Positions 36,298 through 44,839 are shown, counted from the first letter of the stretch. The stretch: DNA of 64,000 bases from Candidatus Tisiphia endosymbiont of Nedyus quadrimaculatus (GCF_964059235.1 NZ_OZ060452.1:1426001-1490000), one strand, 5' to 3'. Notes: generated from the letters alone by a model not told the origin. Translations and numbers: made by a program.

Positions 36298-36418
36298 GTT
36301 TGAGATTTAGCAAAGTATATTCTTTGCTTTAAAAAATTAATCAATAATCACAGATCTTTTTTTTAATGATCTCATCCTATTTTGCTAGTTTATTATAATT
36401 ATTTTGGGGTGTCAAGAG

Positions 36419-36441
36419 AAATGAACAATGTTTGTTCATTT
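36419..36441. promoter_or_regulatory. Perfect 23-bp palindrome, probable operator of XRE gene 1
   Basis: AAATGAACAA-TGT-TTGTTCATTT, two perfect 10-bp arms, centred 41 bp upstream of ATG 36471. A TATAAT at 36394-36399 lies just upstream, so a repressor bound here would sit at the transcription start region. The paralog has a different palindrome at the equivalent place (44827-44839). Confidence 0.7.
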
Positions 36442-36470
36442 TTTATTAGAAATATTAAATTATTTAAAGT

Positions 36471-37019
36471 ATGGCTCTTGTTCATCAAATACAAATATTT
36501 TTAACACATAAATTAAAAGATAATAATTTAAAACGTAAAACTTTCGCACAAAATAGTAATATTTTATATAAAACCGTATGTAATATTATTAATTCTGTAC
36601 GATCTAATCCGGAATTGGAAACTATATTGAAAATTGCTAATTATTTTAAATGTTCTATGAACGAAGTAATTGGTAGAAATGAATATGTTTCTATAAATCA
36701 AAAAGATTATAACTTTCAAATAATTAGTTCAGAAGACATAAATACTAATTTAAGACACTTTCTTAATAAAAAACTTAAAGAGAAAAATATTAATCCATCT
36801 CAATTAGGTATAACTATTGGTTTTAGCCAAGAAGTCATTCCCAAATTCTTAAAAGAAAGTAATCCTAAGAAGACACTTAGTAGTACAGTTACTGTAGCCC
36901 TAGCAGATTATTTTCAAGTATCACTAGATGAAATGGTTGGTAGAATTGCCCCTACTAAAGATACTGACAAATCTTCTGAGCAAAGCTCCAATAGTGATTC
37001 TGATCTGAATAATTTATAA
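36471..37019 (+). CDS. Tandem XRE-type helix-turn-helix regulator, copy 1
   Basis: The 182-aa protein contains two XRE-like domains in a row. The first (about 4-65) ends KIANYFKCSMNEVIGRN. The second (about 86-152) ends VALADYFQVSLDEMVGRI. A Ser/Asp-rich tail follows (SSEQSSNSDSDLNNL). It is a paralog of 44876-45442, including the first six residues MALVHQ/K. Two fused domains could bind a palindrome as a monomer. It probably represses its own promoter through 36419-36441; the upstream small RNA may be a further control. Confidence 0.82.
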   Translation: MALVHQIQIFLTHKLKDNNLKRKTFAQNSNILYKTVCNIINSVRSNPELETILKIANYFKCSMNEVIGRNEYVSINQKDYNFQIISSEDINTNLRHFLNKKLKEKNINPSQLGITIGFSQEVIPKFLKESNPKKTLSSTVTVALADYFQVSLDEMVGRIAPTKDTDKSSEQSSNSDSDLNNL

Positions 37020-37114
37020 CGACTCCAACAAACTGATTATATCAGCGTAGTTATCTCTCTTCGCACACATTAAGACTGTCCTATTAAATTTGTATTTATG
37101 TCAAGGATATTTCT

Positions 37115-37471
37115 TTATTCATGTAAATATTTTGTCTTTATTTCTCGCTGTTTTCTATAATGTTTGATTATCTCATGAAATTCAAGTGGCTTCAGTATAA
37201 ATTTGGTAATCTTACATTTTGGCTTTTTAATTAGTTCAATAATTTTAGTGTCTTGGAATATCTCTAAAGCTTGATAGACCATAGGTCTAGAGACATTTGA
37301 CATTTTATAAAGCTTTGTAATACTAACTATTACAACATCATCTATAGCCAACTTAACAAGCGTCTTTAATACTTTACGATAACTTGGTGCATATAAATCA
37401 TAATTATCAATTGCTTCTAGCAACAATCCTAATTCTTTATCATCTATTTCACTCATACTATTTCTTCTCAT
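37115..37471 (-). CDS. Small winged-helix-like protein, 118 aa
   Basis: No named family recognised. Residues about 40-85 have a helix-turn-helix pattern (VSITKLYKMSNVSRPMVYQA, then EIFQDTKIIELI), as in replication-associated or plasmid regulatory winged helices. MRRNS and MSEID are alternative starts. The tail is basic. Confidence 0.6.
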   Translation of the reverse strand: MRRNSMSEIDDKELGLLLEAIDNYDLYAPSYRKVLKTLVKLAIDDVVIVSITKLYKMSNVSRPMVYQALEIFQDTKIIELIKKPKCKITKFILKPLEFHEIIKHYRKQREIKTKYLHE

Positions 37472-37745
37472 TTTTTATAATTGTTATTATTTATAATATA
37501 GTCTAGGTGACAAAGAGCCTAAAAATAATTCCTATAGTCAACTGATTATATCAATTATCTTTTCACCTAATTCAATGTGCTTAATTATAATAGTTATTGT
37601 TAAAATTGTCTAGATTATAAATATTTACAAGAAATCAGAAAATAAGTTACTATTCTATTTATAACTTCATTAACTATGTTGTTAATTTGCAAGTCTATTT
37701 ATTGAACTTTAATACCAATTAAGAACTAAAAGAGGAAGGAAGTTA

Positions 37746-37850
37746 ATGCAAAATGAAAGTTATTTACCCTGCATTAACTCCGGTTTCAGAATATCTTGCT
37801 CTAGGGCTGAAATACTTCTAGAGCAAAATACCGAAAAACATAAATATTAA
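37746..37850 (+). CDS. Possible 34-aa peptide
   Basis: ATG 37746 follows a strong ribosome-binding site (AGAGGAAGGAAGTTA). The 34-residue product contains CINSGFRISCSRAEILLEQN. It overlaps the 3' end of the convergent gene by 4 bp. The inner hairpin GCTCTAG/CTAGAGC may instead be the real function, as a bidirectional terminator. The rest of the gap 37472-37745 is AT-rich with no gene seen. Confidence 0.3.
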   Translation: MQNESYLPCINSGFRISCSRAEILLEQNTEKHKY

Positions 37851-38326
37851 ATACCAAGTGCTTGTCGTACTCTGTTGGTTACATCTTTTCCTACCACATA
37901 TTCAAAATATTTGTCACCTTGATTATCTTTAGAAAAGAATGTACTACATCTATCAATCGTATTATGTACTAAGACTTGATAAGCATCTAATTTAGGCGAC
38001 AAATTCATACCGCACCCCGATAAAGCTAACATATCTATTCCCTTATAAGTAAAAGGTGTTAGCCCACATTCTAAAGCTACTTTCTCATCAAAAATTAAAG
38101 GCTTAAAATATGTAGACCAGTAGCTCAAATTATCCCAAAATATCTCCTCCACTGCGTCCCACTTATCATTCTCATCCTTATACTCTTCAAGATCAGGGGC
38201 ATAATATTCCATTAGTAATTCCATATTATATTCTATATCCTCGATAATAGTATCAGTGTGATAGTCTATTTCATGTTTGGCATAAAATGTCAGTTCATAA
38301 AGCCCACTATTAAAATATTTAGTCAT
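37847..38326 (-). CDS. Hypothetical acidic protein, 159 aa
   Basis: No recognised family. Strongly acidic N-terminal half (HTDTIIEDIEYNMELLMEYY, DLEEYKDENDKWDAVEEIFW), with a compact C-terminal part ending TNRVRQALGI. Its acidity and island setting would suit a DNA-mimic or immunity-type protein, but that is speculation. Confidence 0.6.
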   Translation of the reverse strand: MTKYFNSGLYELTFYAKHEIDYHTDTIIEDIEYNMELLMEYYAPDLEEYKDENDKWDAVEEIFWDNLSYWSTYFKPLIFDEKVALECGLTPFTYKGIDMLALSGCGMNLSPKLDAYQVLVHNTIDRCSTFFSKDNQGDKYFEYVVGKDVTNRVRQALGI

Positions 38327-38378
38327 AAATCACCTCAAAAAAATGTTAAAATTTAATAAAAAAATAGAAATAAATCAG

Positions 38379-38402
38379 ATGAATGCCTTTGGCATTCATC
38401 CT
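38379..38402. repeat. GATGAATGCC...GGCATTCATC palindrome
   Basis: The same short palindrome as at 34370-34392, again followed by CTTGA. Here it is intergenic; there it encodes the end of the ribbon-helix-helix protein. Confidence 0.6.
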
Positions 38403-38416
38403 TGAGGAGACCTTTT

Positions 38417-38486
38417 CAGCATAGTATCCATGGAAACTCAATGCATTTATAGCGTAGCGTGCATTGAATTTTCATGGATACTATGC
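38417..38486. other. 70-bp long hairpin upstream of Rpn gene 1
   Basis: AGCATAGTATCCATG pairs perfectly with CATGGATACTATGCT, and inside it CTCAATGCA faces TGCATTGA. It ends 11 bp before the Rpn promoter and could insulate it from read-through. Confidence 0.65.
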
Positions 38487-38496
38487 TATTAATTTT

Positions 38497-38525
38497 TTGC
38501 ATTATATTACTTAGTGCTTTATAAT
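38497..38525 (+). promoter_or_regulatory. Promoter of Rpn gene 1
   Basis: TTGCAT (38497-38502), 17 bp, TATAAT (38520-38525), 53 bp before the ATG. The sequence ATTATATTACTTAGTGCTTT around it recurs at 45528-45547 upstream of the second Rpn gene. Confidence 0.7.
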
Positions 38526-38577
38526 TTCTGTGCTATACTATGCTAAATAAAATATGATATAATTTTGATTATCTAGT

Positions 38578-39504
38578 ATGGCTATTTCCCGTTTTCTCGA
38601 TCCAAAAAATGATTTTTGCTTTAAGCAAATCTTTGGTACAGAGAAAAATAAAGATATATTAATTCACTTCCTTAATGATATTTTGGGATATCAAGGAAAA
38701 GATCAAATCATTGAGGTTAGTTTTCTTAAAACTATACAAGACCCTGCTATTGCAGCATATCGGCAATCTATAGTAGATGTTTTGTGTAAAGACCAAAATG
38801 GCACGCAAGTAATTGTCGAGATGCAAGTTAGTGAACATGCTGGTTTTGAAAAAAGGGCTCAATATTACGCAGCTAAAGCCTATTCACAGCAAATACTCAA
38901 AGAAGATGAGAATCATAAGAAGTTAGCAGTATATGCTAAACTGAAAGGAGTGATATTTTTGGCTATTGCTGATTTCATCATGTTTCCTGACAAAAAAGAT
39001 TGGAAATCAACCCATCGAATGTTGGACAGCAAGACGCATGAGCATGATCTCAAAGATTTTTATTTTATCTTTGCTGAACTAAAAAAATTCCATAAAACCA
39101 TTGATCAGTTAGAGAATATTGAAGAAAAATGGATGTACTTTTTCAAGCATGCTCATCATAGCACTTTAGCTGAAATGGAACATTTAATTGGCCATGATAT
39201 TATCATTAAAAGAGCTTTTCAAGCGATAGACCAAGCCTCTTGGACGGAAGCAGAGTTAAATACCTATGATAAAATAACCAAAACCCAGCTAGACAATCTA
39301 GCAGTAGAACAGTTTAAAATTGCACAAGCTGAAAAAGCTGCTGAAGCTAGAGGTAGGGAGGAAGAAAGAAAAATCAGTGAAACTAAATTAAAAGAAGAAA
39401 GAATAACTATAGCTAGAAAATTACTTAAAGAAAATATGACATCTGAGCATATAGCTAATATTACTGGTTTAAGTATTGAAGAAATCAACAAACTACTAAA
39501 ATAG
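38578..39504 (+). CDS. Rpn family PD-(D/E)XK nuclease/putative transposase, copy 1
   Basis: A recombination-promoting nuclease-type protein, abundant in rickettsial mobile DNA. It begins with the family hallmark FLDPKNDFCFKQIFGTEKNK (about 6-25). The nuclease core is IVDVLCKDQNGTQVIVEMQV (Asp about 67, Glu-X-Gln about 80-82). The C-terminus is charged, then has a small helix-turn-helix-like motif (ENMTSEHIANITGLSIEEIN). It is 308 aa and looks intact. Confidence 0.88.
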   Translation: MAISRFLDPKNDFCFKQIFGTEKNKDILIHFLNDILGYQGKDQIIEVSFLKTIQDPAIAAYRQSIVDVLCKDQNGTQVIVEMQVSEHAGFEKRAQYYAAKAYSQQILKEDENHKKLAVYAKLKGVIFLAIADFIMFPDKKDWKSTHRMLDSKTHEHDLKDFYFIFAELKKFHKTIDQLENIEEKWMYFFKHAHHSTLAEMEHLIGHDIIIKRAFQAIDQASWTEAELNTYDKITKTQLDNLAVEQFKIAQAEKAAEARGREEERKISETKLKEERITIARKLLKENMTSEHIANITGLSIEEINKLLK

Positions 39505-39590
39505 TATATTAGCCATATGGTTATTGGAAGTTTTATGGTTGCGTGCTGGCATAATATAGATGCTGATTTATAGCAATTCTTACATCGATT

Positions 39591-39727
39591 TGGGTTCGTA
39601 AATCATCCACTAGGGTCCACCATTCTTCTATTAGGGATTCAGAATTTTTCTAATTTCACTAAAAAATCCATATGTGGTTTATATGTGGTATTCAAGCTAA
39701 AATTCCTGAAATATTGCCCCCTAAAAA
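39591..39727 (+). other. Degenerate tRNA 3' end plus flank: candidate distal island boundary
   Basis: TGGGTTCGTAAATC resembles a T-arm and GGGTCCACCATTCTT resembles the 3' end of tRNA-Ala with CCA and flank (CGTCTCCACCAATACTT at 22867-22883). From 39658 the sequence follows 22911-22985 with similar spacing. The gap continues to 40052 without a live gene apart from the relic at 39842-40006. Confidence 0.4.
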
Positions 39728-39841
39728 GTCCATCCGACAAACTGTTTCTGATGGATAAACATATTGATAACCTGACTTTAGCTTTTTTATTTTTATTCTA
39801 TAACTTAAATTATACCATATTCATTCTATATTGAAAGCTAA

Positions 39842-40006
39842 TTAGTATTAGCAGCCTTGTACATACTAAACCCAAATTTAGAACTTTTAGCAAATAAAAT
39901 GCTTGAGCAAACAACAAAAGTAGAAGTTAAAGAAGCTGAGGAAAAGCTGAGTTTAAAGTTTATCAAGCCAATCATAAGAACAACTGGTTTTGTCAAAAAT
40001 TGGTAA
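39842..40006 (+). pseudogene. Unidentified C-terminal gene relic
   Basis: A 54-codon open stretch without a start, reading ILNPNLELLANKMLEQ then KVEVKEAEEKLSLKFIKPII. I do not recognise the parent gene. Confidence 0.3.
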
Positions 40007-40052
40007 ATTAAAATATTGTTAAAACCTAAATTAAGTACTATAATAGGTACAT

Positions 40053-40250
40053 AATTAACCTCAGTTTGATGTAATACATCGGTTTAATAGCCTAGGGTGT
40101 CATCCCTGCTTCGGTGCGGGATCTAAGAAAGTAGATCGAGGTACTGTTGAGCATTTTTAGACCCCGCACTGAAGCAGGGGTGATATCACCTCTGATGGGG
40201 ATGATTACTTGAGCCTACTATTAATTTATTACATCAAACTGAGGTTAATT
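40053..40250. repeat. 198-bp palindromic repeat (TTAACCTCA family), full copy 2
   Basis: The ends AATTAACCTCAGTTTGATGT and their reverse complement form perfect inverted repeats. The interior aligns with 10559-10756 except for the two hairpin tips (CCCTGCTTCGGTGCGGG here). It stops 22 bp before the antitoxin ATG, so the module's promoter must lie in or at the edge of the repeat. Confidence 0.88.
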
Positions 40251-40272
40251 AAATATTAATCACGGTATAACA

Positions 40273-40524
40273 ATGCACCATATTTATACTAATCTTACCG
40301 ACAGTATATCAGAATTTAAAAAAAGTCCTACAGCATTGCTGGCTAAATCTAGCGGTGAGCCAATTGCTTTATTGAATCATAATAAACCAACGGCTTATTT
40401 AGTTCCAGCTGAGCTATACGAACAAATAGTTGAAATATTAGATGATAGAGATTTACTTAAACTTGCTGAAGAAAGACTAAAAGAAAAGAAAGAAGCTATA
40501 GCAGTTAATCTAAATGATTTATAA
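40273..40524 (+). CDS. Phd/YefM-type antitoxin
   Basis: The 83-aa antitoxin has the Phd/YefM N-terminal fold (TNLTDSISEFKKSPTALLAK, then GEPIALLNHNKPTAYLVPAE at about 28-47) and a charged C-terminal toxin-binding tail. It overlaps the toxin gene by 11 bp. The complex would be expected to repress its own promoter. Confidence 0.88.
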   Translation: MHHIYTNLTDSISEFKKSPTALLAKSSGEPIALLNHNKPTAYLVPAELYEQIVEILDDRDLLKLAEERLKEKKEAIAVNLNDL

Positions 40525-40834
40525 ACTTGAATTTGTTCCTGCTGCAAAGAAAGAATGGGATAAATTAGGTGAAGTTATTAAACAACAATTCAAAAAGAAA
40601 TTATCAAGCAGGTTAATTAATCCTCATATACTAAAAGATGCCCTAAGTGGAGGGACTAATTTATATAAAATAAAGCTAAAATATGCAGGATATAGGTTAG
40701 TTTATGAAGTTGATGACATACGAATAACAGTACTTGTTTTAAGCATAGGGAAAAGAAACCGTAATGAAGTATATAAAAAATTAACTTCTAGGCTGGAAAA
40801 AACAAGTAAGTACGGGAATCTTAAAAACACTTAA
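40514..40834 (+). CDS. RelE/ParE-family toxin
   Basis: The 106-aa protein has the RelE pattern: YKLEFVPAAKKEWDKL (3-18), then the strand pair YKIKLKYAGYRLVYEV (about 51-66) and VLVLSIGKRNRNEVYK (about 74-89). Arg and Lys at the usual catalytic positions are retained. It is probably a ribosome-dependent mRNA interferase. It overlaps its antitoxin gene, the usual order. Confidence 0.88.
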   Translation: MIYKLEFVPAAKKEWDKLGEVIKQQFKKKLSSRLINPHILKDALSGGTNLYKIKLKYAGYRLVYEVDDIRITVLVLSIGKRNRNEVYKKLTSRLEKTSKYGNLKNT

Positions 40835-40849
40835 AAAAATCTCGATATA

Positions 40850-41332
40850 TTATGCATTGCCGACTTTATGTAATTCTTCATCATCTGTTGCTTTAGCAGC
40901 ATGCATTATAACGTTAAAATATGAGAAACAGTATTTTAATAAATAATGCTCTGTTATTATGTTACTTGCTAAAAAATTATCAAATTTATCTTTTTCAGTA
41001 TTGGCAGTATGCAATATATTTTCTTGAATATAAAGCCTATTAATCAGCTTAGCTTCTAATAAAGTAGTAATTACCACCCAAGTTACGAAATAACAAATAT
41101 TACCAAATATACTATCATCGATGATTAGATTGATAGGACTATTATAATTATTTTGTTTGCTTACTGTATAAATTAATTCGCGAAGTATACGGTCATCGTA
41201 TTTATTTGGTGTGTCGATAATTTTTATTATTGTAAAATTATTTTCCTTACAAAAATTGATCAAAGATTGCCTTATGAGTTCAAAACGGGCATGTGATGAA
41301 TATAATAAGATAATGGCTTGTTGGTTGTTCAT
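40850..41332 (-). CDS. Hypothetical protein with resolvase-like N-terminal pattern
   Basis: I choose ATG 41332 (MNNQQAIILL) with AGAAGGGG just upstream; the longer frame to 41464 covers the putative leader. Residues about 5-75 loosely follow the serine-recombinase pattern (IILLYSSHARFELIRQSLIN, FCKENNFTIIKIIDTPNKYD, then RILRELIYTV), but the family's usual R/S catalytic residues are not clearly present. This may be a degenerate relative, and the assignment is uncertain. Confidence 0.5.
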   Translation of the reverse strand: MNNQQAIILLYSSHARFELIRQSLINFCKENNFTIIKIIDTPNKYDDRILRELIYTVSKQNNYNSPINLIIDDSIFGNICYFVTWVVITTLLEAKLINRLYIQENILHTANTEKDKFDNFLASNIITEHYLLKYCFSYFNVIMHAAKATDDEELHKVGNA

Positions 41333-41689
41333 ATGCGACCCCTTCTCTAATATTTTAATAATTAAGAGTTTTGATCGCCAAGATAAAATGATAAAAGACA
41401 AGGTTTTATAGGTTATACATAATCTTGGCGATCGGGGGGTAACAACACCGTCAGCAGACAGCACAATAGCTTTTAGGCTTGAGATTTACACCCCAAGCCC
41501 TGAACATAGCTATCATCACCCCGACCATGGCAAATCGAGGGGCATCATTTTTACAGGCTGATGTATACCGCTGCTGAATGGAGGTTGTTACACTCCAAAA
41601 TAACCTTGCAGTTATTTCACTTTTAGTTTTAAACTATAGTTAGCAAAAGTCAACAATAAAATTTTTCAATTACTAAATCATATCTTACG

Positions 41690-41797
41690 GTGATTTCTGA
41701 ACCAACATCATTTACTGCAGGTGAAACTGTCGAGTGGCAACGATATTTAAACAAATATCCTGCTACTGAAGGCTGGAATTTATCTTACAGCTCTTAG
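41690..41797 (+). pseudogene. Phage structural gene fragment
   Basis: The 35-codon frame from GTG 41690 reads ISEPTSFTAGETVEWQRYLN then YPATEGWNLSYSS. This is the pattern that begins a small phage head/tail protein (EP-x-x-x-x-AGDTVxWxRxLxDYPAxxGWxLxY). Only the N-terminus survives; the IS21-family element follows 54 bp later. The rest of the 41465-41850 gap holds no gene. Confidence 0.5.
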
Positions 41798-41926
41798 TAT
41801 GTAAATTGTAATCAGCTATTGACCCCTTTAAGGGAAAAATTGTAATGAAAATTGCCCCCCTAAATAAGTAACAATATCTCCAAAAAATTAATATTTTTAA
41901 TATTTTTTTAAGGAGTTTTTAAAAGG

Positions 41927-43427
41927 TTGTTTATAGTGGAAACAATTGGAAGAATACGTAGAATGTATTACGTTGATGGCAAAGCAATTAAAGCAATTGC
42001 TAGAGAACTGAATATATCAAAGAATACAGTAAAAAAAGTCATTCGCAGCAATCAAACTAAATTTGAGTTAGCAAAATATAGCAAAGGTAAGCCTGTTCTT
42101 GGCAATCATCTTGAAGTACTAAATCAGCTATTAGCAGAGAATAGCAAGGAGTCGGTTCGACGTAGAATGACGGCAGCTATACCAACAGCTTCAGATATCG
42201 GGTTATACAGGAAGTTACGAATCTGTGAATCTAATTGTACGAAACTTCCGTAGAGAATACGAGGCAAGGGGCGGGCAAGTTTTTATTCCATTAAATTTTG
42301 AAGCTGGTCAGGCGTTTCAGTTTGATTGGGGAGAGGAAGAAATATGTTTAAATGGGGAGGTTACTAGAGTTAAAGCAGCGAGAATAAAGCTATGCTATAG
42401 TCGTTATTCTTTGGTAGTGGTTTATCCTAATGAGCAGCTGGAAATGGTTATGGATGCCCATGATCAAGCTTTCAAGTTTTTTGCTGGTTGTTGTAAGAAT
42501 GGTATTTATGACAATATGAAGACGGCTGTCAAAAAAATATTGATTGGCAAGGATCGTATCTTTAACGAGAAGTTTATCCAAATGGTCTCTCACCATTTAT
42601 TTGAGCCACTTGCCTGTAGTCCAGCATCAGGATGGGAGAAAGGACAGGTTGAGAAACAAGTAGGAGACACTAGACGTAACTTTTTTACTCCAATATTGAA
42701 AGGAGATAGTTATGAAGCTATTAACATTCAGCTAAGAGAGATGTCTATAGAGTGGGCTAAAACTAAAAGACATCCTGAATTTACAGAAAGAACGATTCTA
42801 GAAATATATGAGGAAGAGAAGGCATATTTAATAGGATATAGAGGGCAGTTTACCGGTTATAGATTACATCCAACGACCGTATCACCTTTGAGTTTAATAC
42901 AATACGACAGCAATATGTATAGTGTTCCGTGTGAATATGTGGGACTTAGCGTACAGATTAAATCCTATGCTTGGCAAATAGTGATTTTACATAAAAGCAA
43001 GATTATTGCAGAGCATGTTCGTAGTTTTAAACGCTATCAGAAGAATTATAATCCATGGCACTATATAGCAGCTCTAGAACGTAAACCCGGTGCTTTACGT
43101 AATGGTGGACCGTTCAAAGAGTTAATGAGTTTGTTACCTGAGATATTTGGCAAACTACGAAATAAGTTAGAGACTTACAAGGATGGTGATAAACAATTTA
43201 TAGATATCCTGCTACTTGTTAATAAGTATGGATTAGAAAAGGTAACAAATGCTTGTAACCTAACAATTGCTGCTGGCGGCTGTAGCTCTAAATTAGTTGA
43301 GCAATATTTGTTGCAACCAGCAATGAAACTAGATATCCAAGAGACTGAGTTTATTCAGCTAAAAAATCCTCCTGATGCTGATTGTAGTATTTATAGCAAG
43401 TTGCATTTAACAACGGAGGTAAATTAA
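41927..43427 (+). pseudogene. istA: IS21-family transposase IstA, frameshifted
   Basis: The N-terminal part (helix-turn-helix KAIKAIARELNISKNTVKKV) is read in one frame to 42253. The catalytic part (AFQFDWGEEEICLNGE, CCKNGIYDNMKTAV) runs in another from about 42180. Around 42168-42180 the sequence ATGACGGCAGCTATACCAAC appears to have lost bases relative to an expected MTA-x-QLYQQLQISGYTG reading, breaking the frame. IS21 istA normally has a single frame, so this is a mutation rather than programmed shifting. Confidence 0.8.
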
Positions 43428-44138
43428 ATGAAAGACTTAATATTGTTATTAGATAAATTAGGTTTAGTCGGTATGAAGATGCAGTTAGCTGAGTCAAGTA
43501 ATTTAACAAATGATGTTCCTACTACTAGTGTGTATGATGTGTTAAAGAAACTTCTTGAAGCAGAGTGTGAATATAAGAAGTCACGCTCGCTAGGTTATAG
43601 GTTGCAACTAGCTAAGTTCCCAACCATAAAGTTACTATCAGATACATGCCAAGCTAAATTGGTTGAAAATATTGATATACAAAAAGTGATTGATAATCAT
43701 CAGAATATCATGTTCATAGGTGGTTCTGGGTCTGCAAAAACTCATCTAGCAATTGGTTTGGCGTTCACCGCCATTGAAAAAAGTTACAGGGTAAGATTTT
43801 ATACTTTAAATGAATTAGCTAGCCAATTGCTTAATGCTAGAATCCATAATTATGAAAGCAAATTCATCGATTCAGTTAAGAGATTCCATCTGATTGTAGT
43901 AGATGAATTAGGCTATGTACCAATAAAAGGCGAAGCTAGATTCCTGTTATTTGAGTTATTTGCTAAATTGTATGAGCAAACTTCAGTGATCATTACTACC
44001 CATTTGAGATTTGAAGAATGGAATGATATGTTTGGTAATGCTAAGGCAACAAAAGTAATTATCGATAGATTGACACATCATTGTCAAATCATAGAAACTG
44101 GTAATAAAAGTTTTAGAGGAGGGAAAGATGTAGATTAA
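43428..44138 (+). CDS. istB: IS21-family helper ATPase IstB
   Basis: An AAA+ transposition helper similar to DnaC. Length is 236 aa. The P-loop reads GGSGSAKTHLA (about 99-109) with Ala where the family normally has Gly before the Lys. Walker B is LIVVDELGYVP (about 153-163). The C-terminus ends SFRGGKD, as usual. It starts 1 bp after istA. Confidence 0.9.
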   Translation: MKDLILLLDKLGLVGMKMQLAESSNLTNDVPTTSVYDVLKKLLEAECEYKKSRSLGYRLQLAKFPTIKLLSDTCQAKLVENIDIQKVIDNHQNIMFIGGSGSAKTHLAIGLAFTAIEKSYRVRFYTLNELASQLLNARIHNYESKFIDSVKRFHLIVVDELGYVPIKGEARFLLFELFAKLYEQTSVIITTHLRFEEWNDMFGNAKATKVIIDRLTHHCQIIETGNKSFRGGKDVD

Positions 44139-44334
44139 AGATTAAAATAATAGACTACGGTATTAATTAAAAATTACAATGATTTTAGAAAATTCTATCT
44201 GAATTTTAACCAAAATTAACTAATTTTTTTATGTGGTTAGGGGGGGCAATAGCGACGAAGCAATCTAAAGCTTCTCGCAATGACGTCAATATCGTGGTAA
44301 TACTTACGTTATAAGACTGCAAAAATAATAGAGT

Positions 44335-44363
44335 TTGACTAGTGGAGAAAATTTGTGTATGAT
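44335..44363 (+). promoter_or_regulatory. Promoter of structured RNA copy 2
   Basis: TTGACT (44335-44340), exactly 17 bp, TATGAT (44358-44363), matching copy 1 at 36080-36108. Confidence 0.7.
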
Positions 44364-44369
44364 CATAGT

Positions 44370-44541
44370 TACACCTCAATAATGGTTGTAATTTAATAGC
44401 AGTGCTATTGGATTAATTTTTCTAGTAAGTACTTTGAGCACTCAAACTTTAGAGTACTTACTAGTGTATATCCCAAATGTAACATTCAAGTTTTAACTTT
44501 ATTAATAAGCTAAACACTTGAGCGTTACACTGGCTTTTTTA
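44370..44541 (+). ncRNA. Candidate structured small RNA, copy 2
   Basis: It carries the same three hairpins as 36115-36297: AATAGC/GCTATT (about 44395-44409), CTAGTAAGTACT/AGTACTTACTAG (about 44422-44464) and TGTAACATTCAAG/CTTGAGCGTTACA (about 44478-44529), then CTGGCTTTTTT. Sequence differences from copy 1 fall mainly in loops or as paired changes. A 152-bp palindrome (44555-44706) has inserted between its end and the XRE gene. Confidence 0.65.
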
Positions 44542-44554
44542 GTTTGAGACTCAT

Positions 44555-44706
44555 AGCTAATCCGATTAGCATTACTCCGTCATTGCAAGGAGTGCATAAG
44601 CACGACGAAGCAATCCAAATTTAATTTTTCTAGATTGCTTCGTCGCTACTAAAGTAGCTTCTCGCAATGACGCCAATTTATATGGCTAAATACTAATCGG
44701 ATAGCT
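44555..44706. repeat. 152-bp palindromic element inserted in the XRE-2 leader
   Basis: AGCTAATCCGATTAG at the left faces CTAATCGGATAGCT at the right. Inside, GACGAAGCAATCCAAATTT and AGATTGCTTCGTCG form a second hairpin. A related scrap, AGCGACGAAGCAATCTAAAG, is at 44251-44270. The paralogous leader at 36 kb lacks the element, so it arrived after duplication. Confidence 0.8.
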
Positions 44707-44826
44707 AAACCAAAATGTGTATTTTGGTTCTAAAAAAATAGTCAGTAGTTACTGACCTATTTTTTTGCTCTCATCCTATTTTTGGGAGTTTATTACAATT
44801 ATTTTGAGGTGTCAAGAAAAAAATTG

Positions 44827-44839
44827 CGTCATGGTGACG
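44827..44839. promoter_or_regulatory. Palindrome, probable operator of XRE gene 2
   Basis: CGTCA-TGG-TGACG, at the position where XRE gene 1 has AAATGAACAATGTTTGTTCA. The sequence just upstream (GAGGTGTCAAGAAAAA) is conserved between copies, but the palindromes are unrelated. Confidence 0.5.

Larger units (their letters stand above)
41851..44250 (+). mobile_element. IS21-family insertion sequence with broken istA
   Basis: The terminal inverted repeat is ATTGCCCCCCTAA (41851-41863), matched by TTAGGGGGGGCAAT at the right end (44237-44250). It contains istA and istB in the usual order. No clear target-site duplication is seen. Confidence 0.75.

Noticed and set aside
41267-41332. Confident serine-recombinase call for the 160-aa gene at 40850-41332
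   Set aside because: The overall pattern is suggestive, but the catalytic Ser and Arg positions are not clear, so it was left as a hypothetical protein.
41927-43427. Programmed ribosomal frameshifting in the IS21-family transposase gene
   Set aside because: No slippery heptamer is visible at the junction, IS21 istA is normally a single frame, and the conserved reading needs missing bases, so a disabling mutation is more likely.
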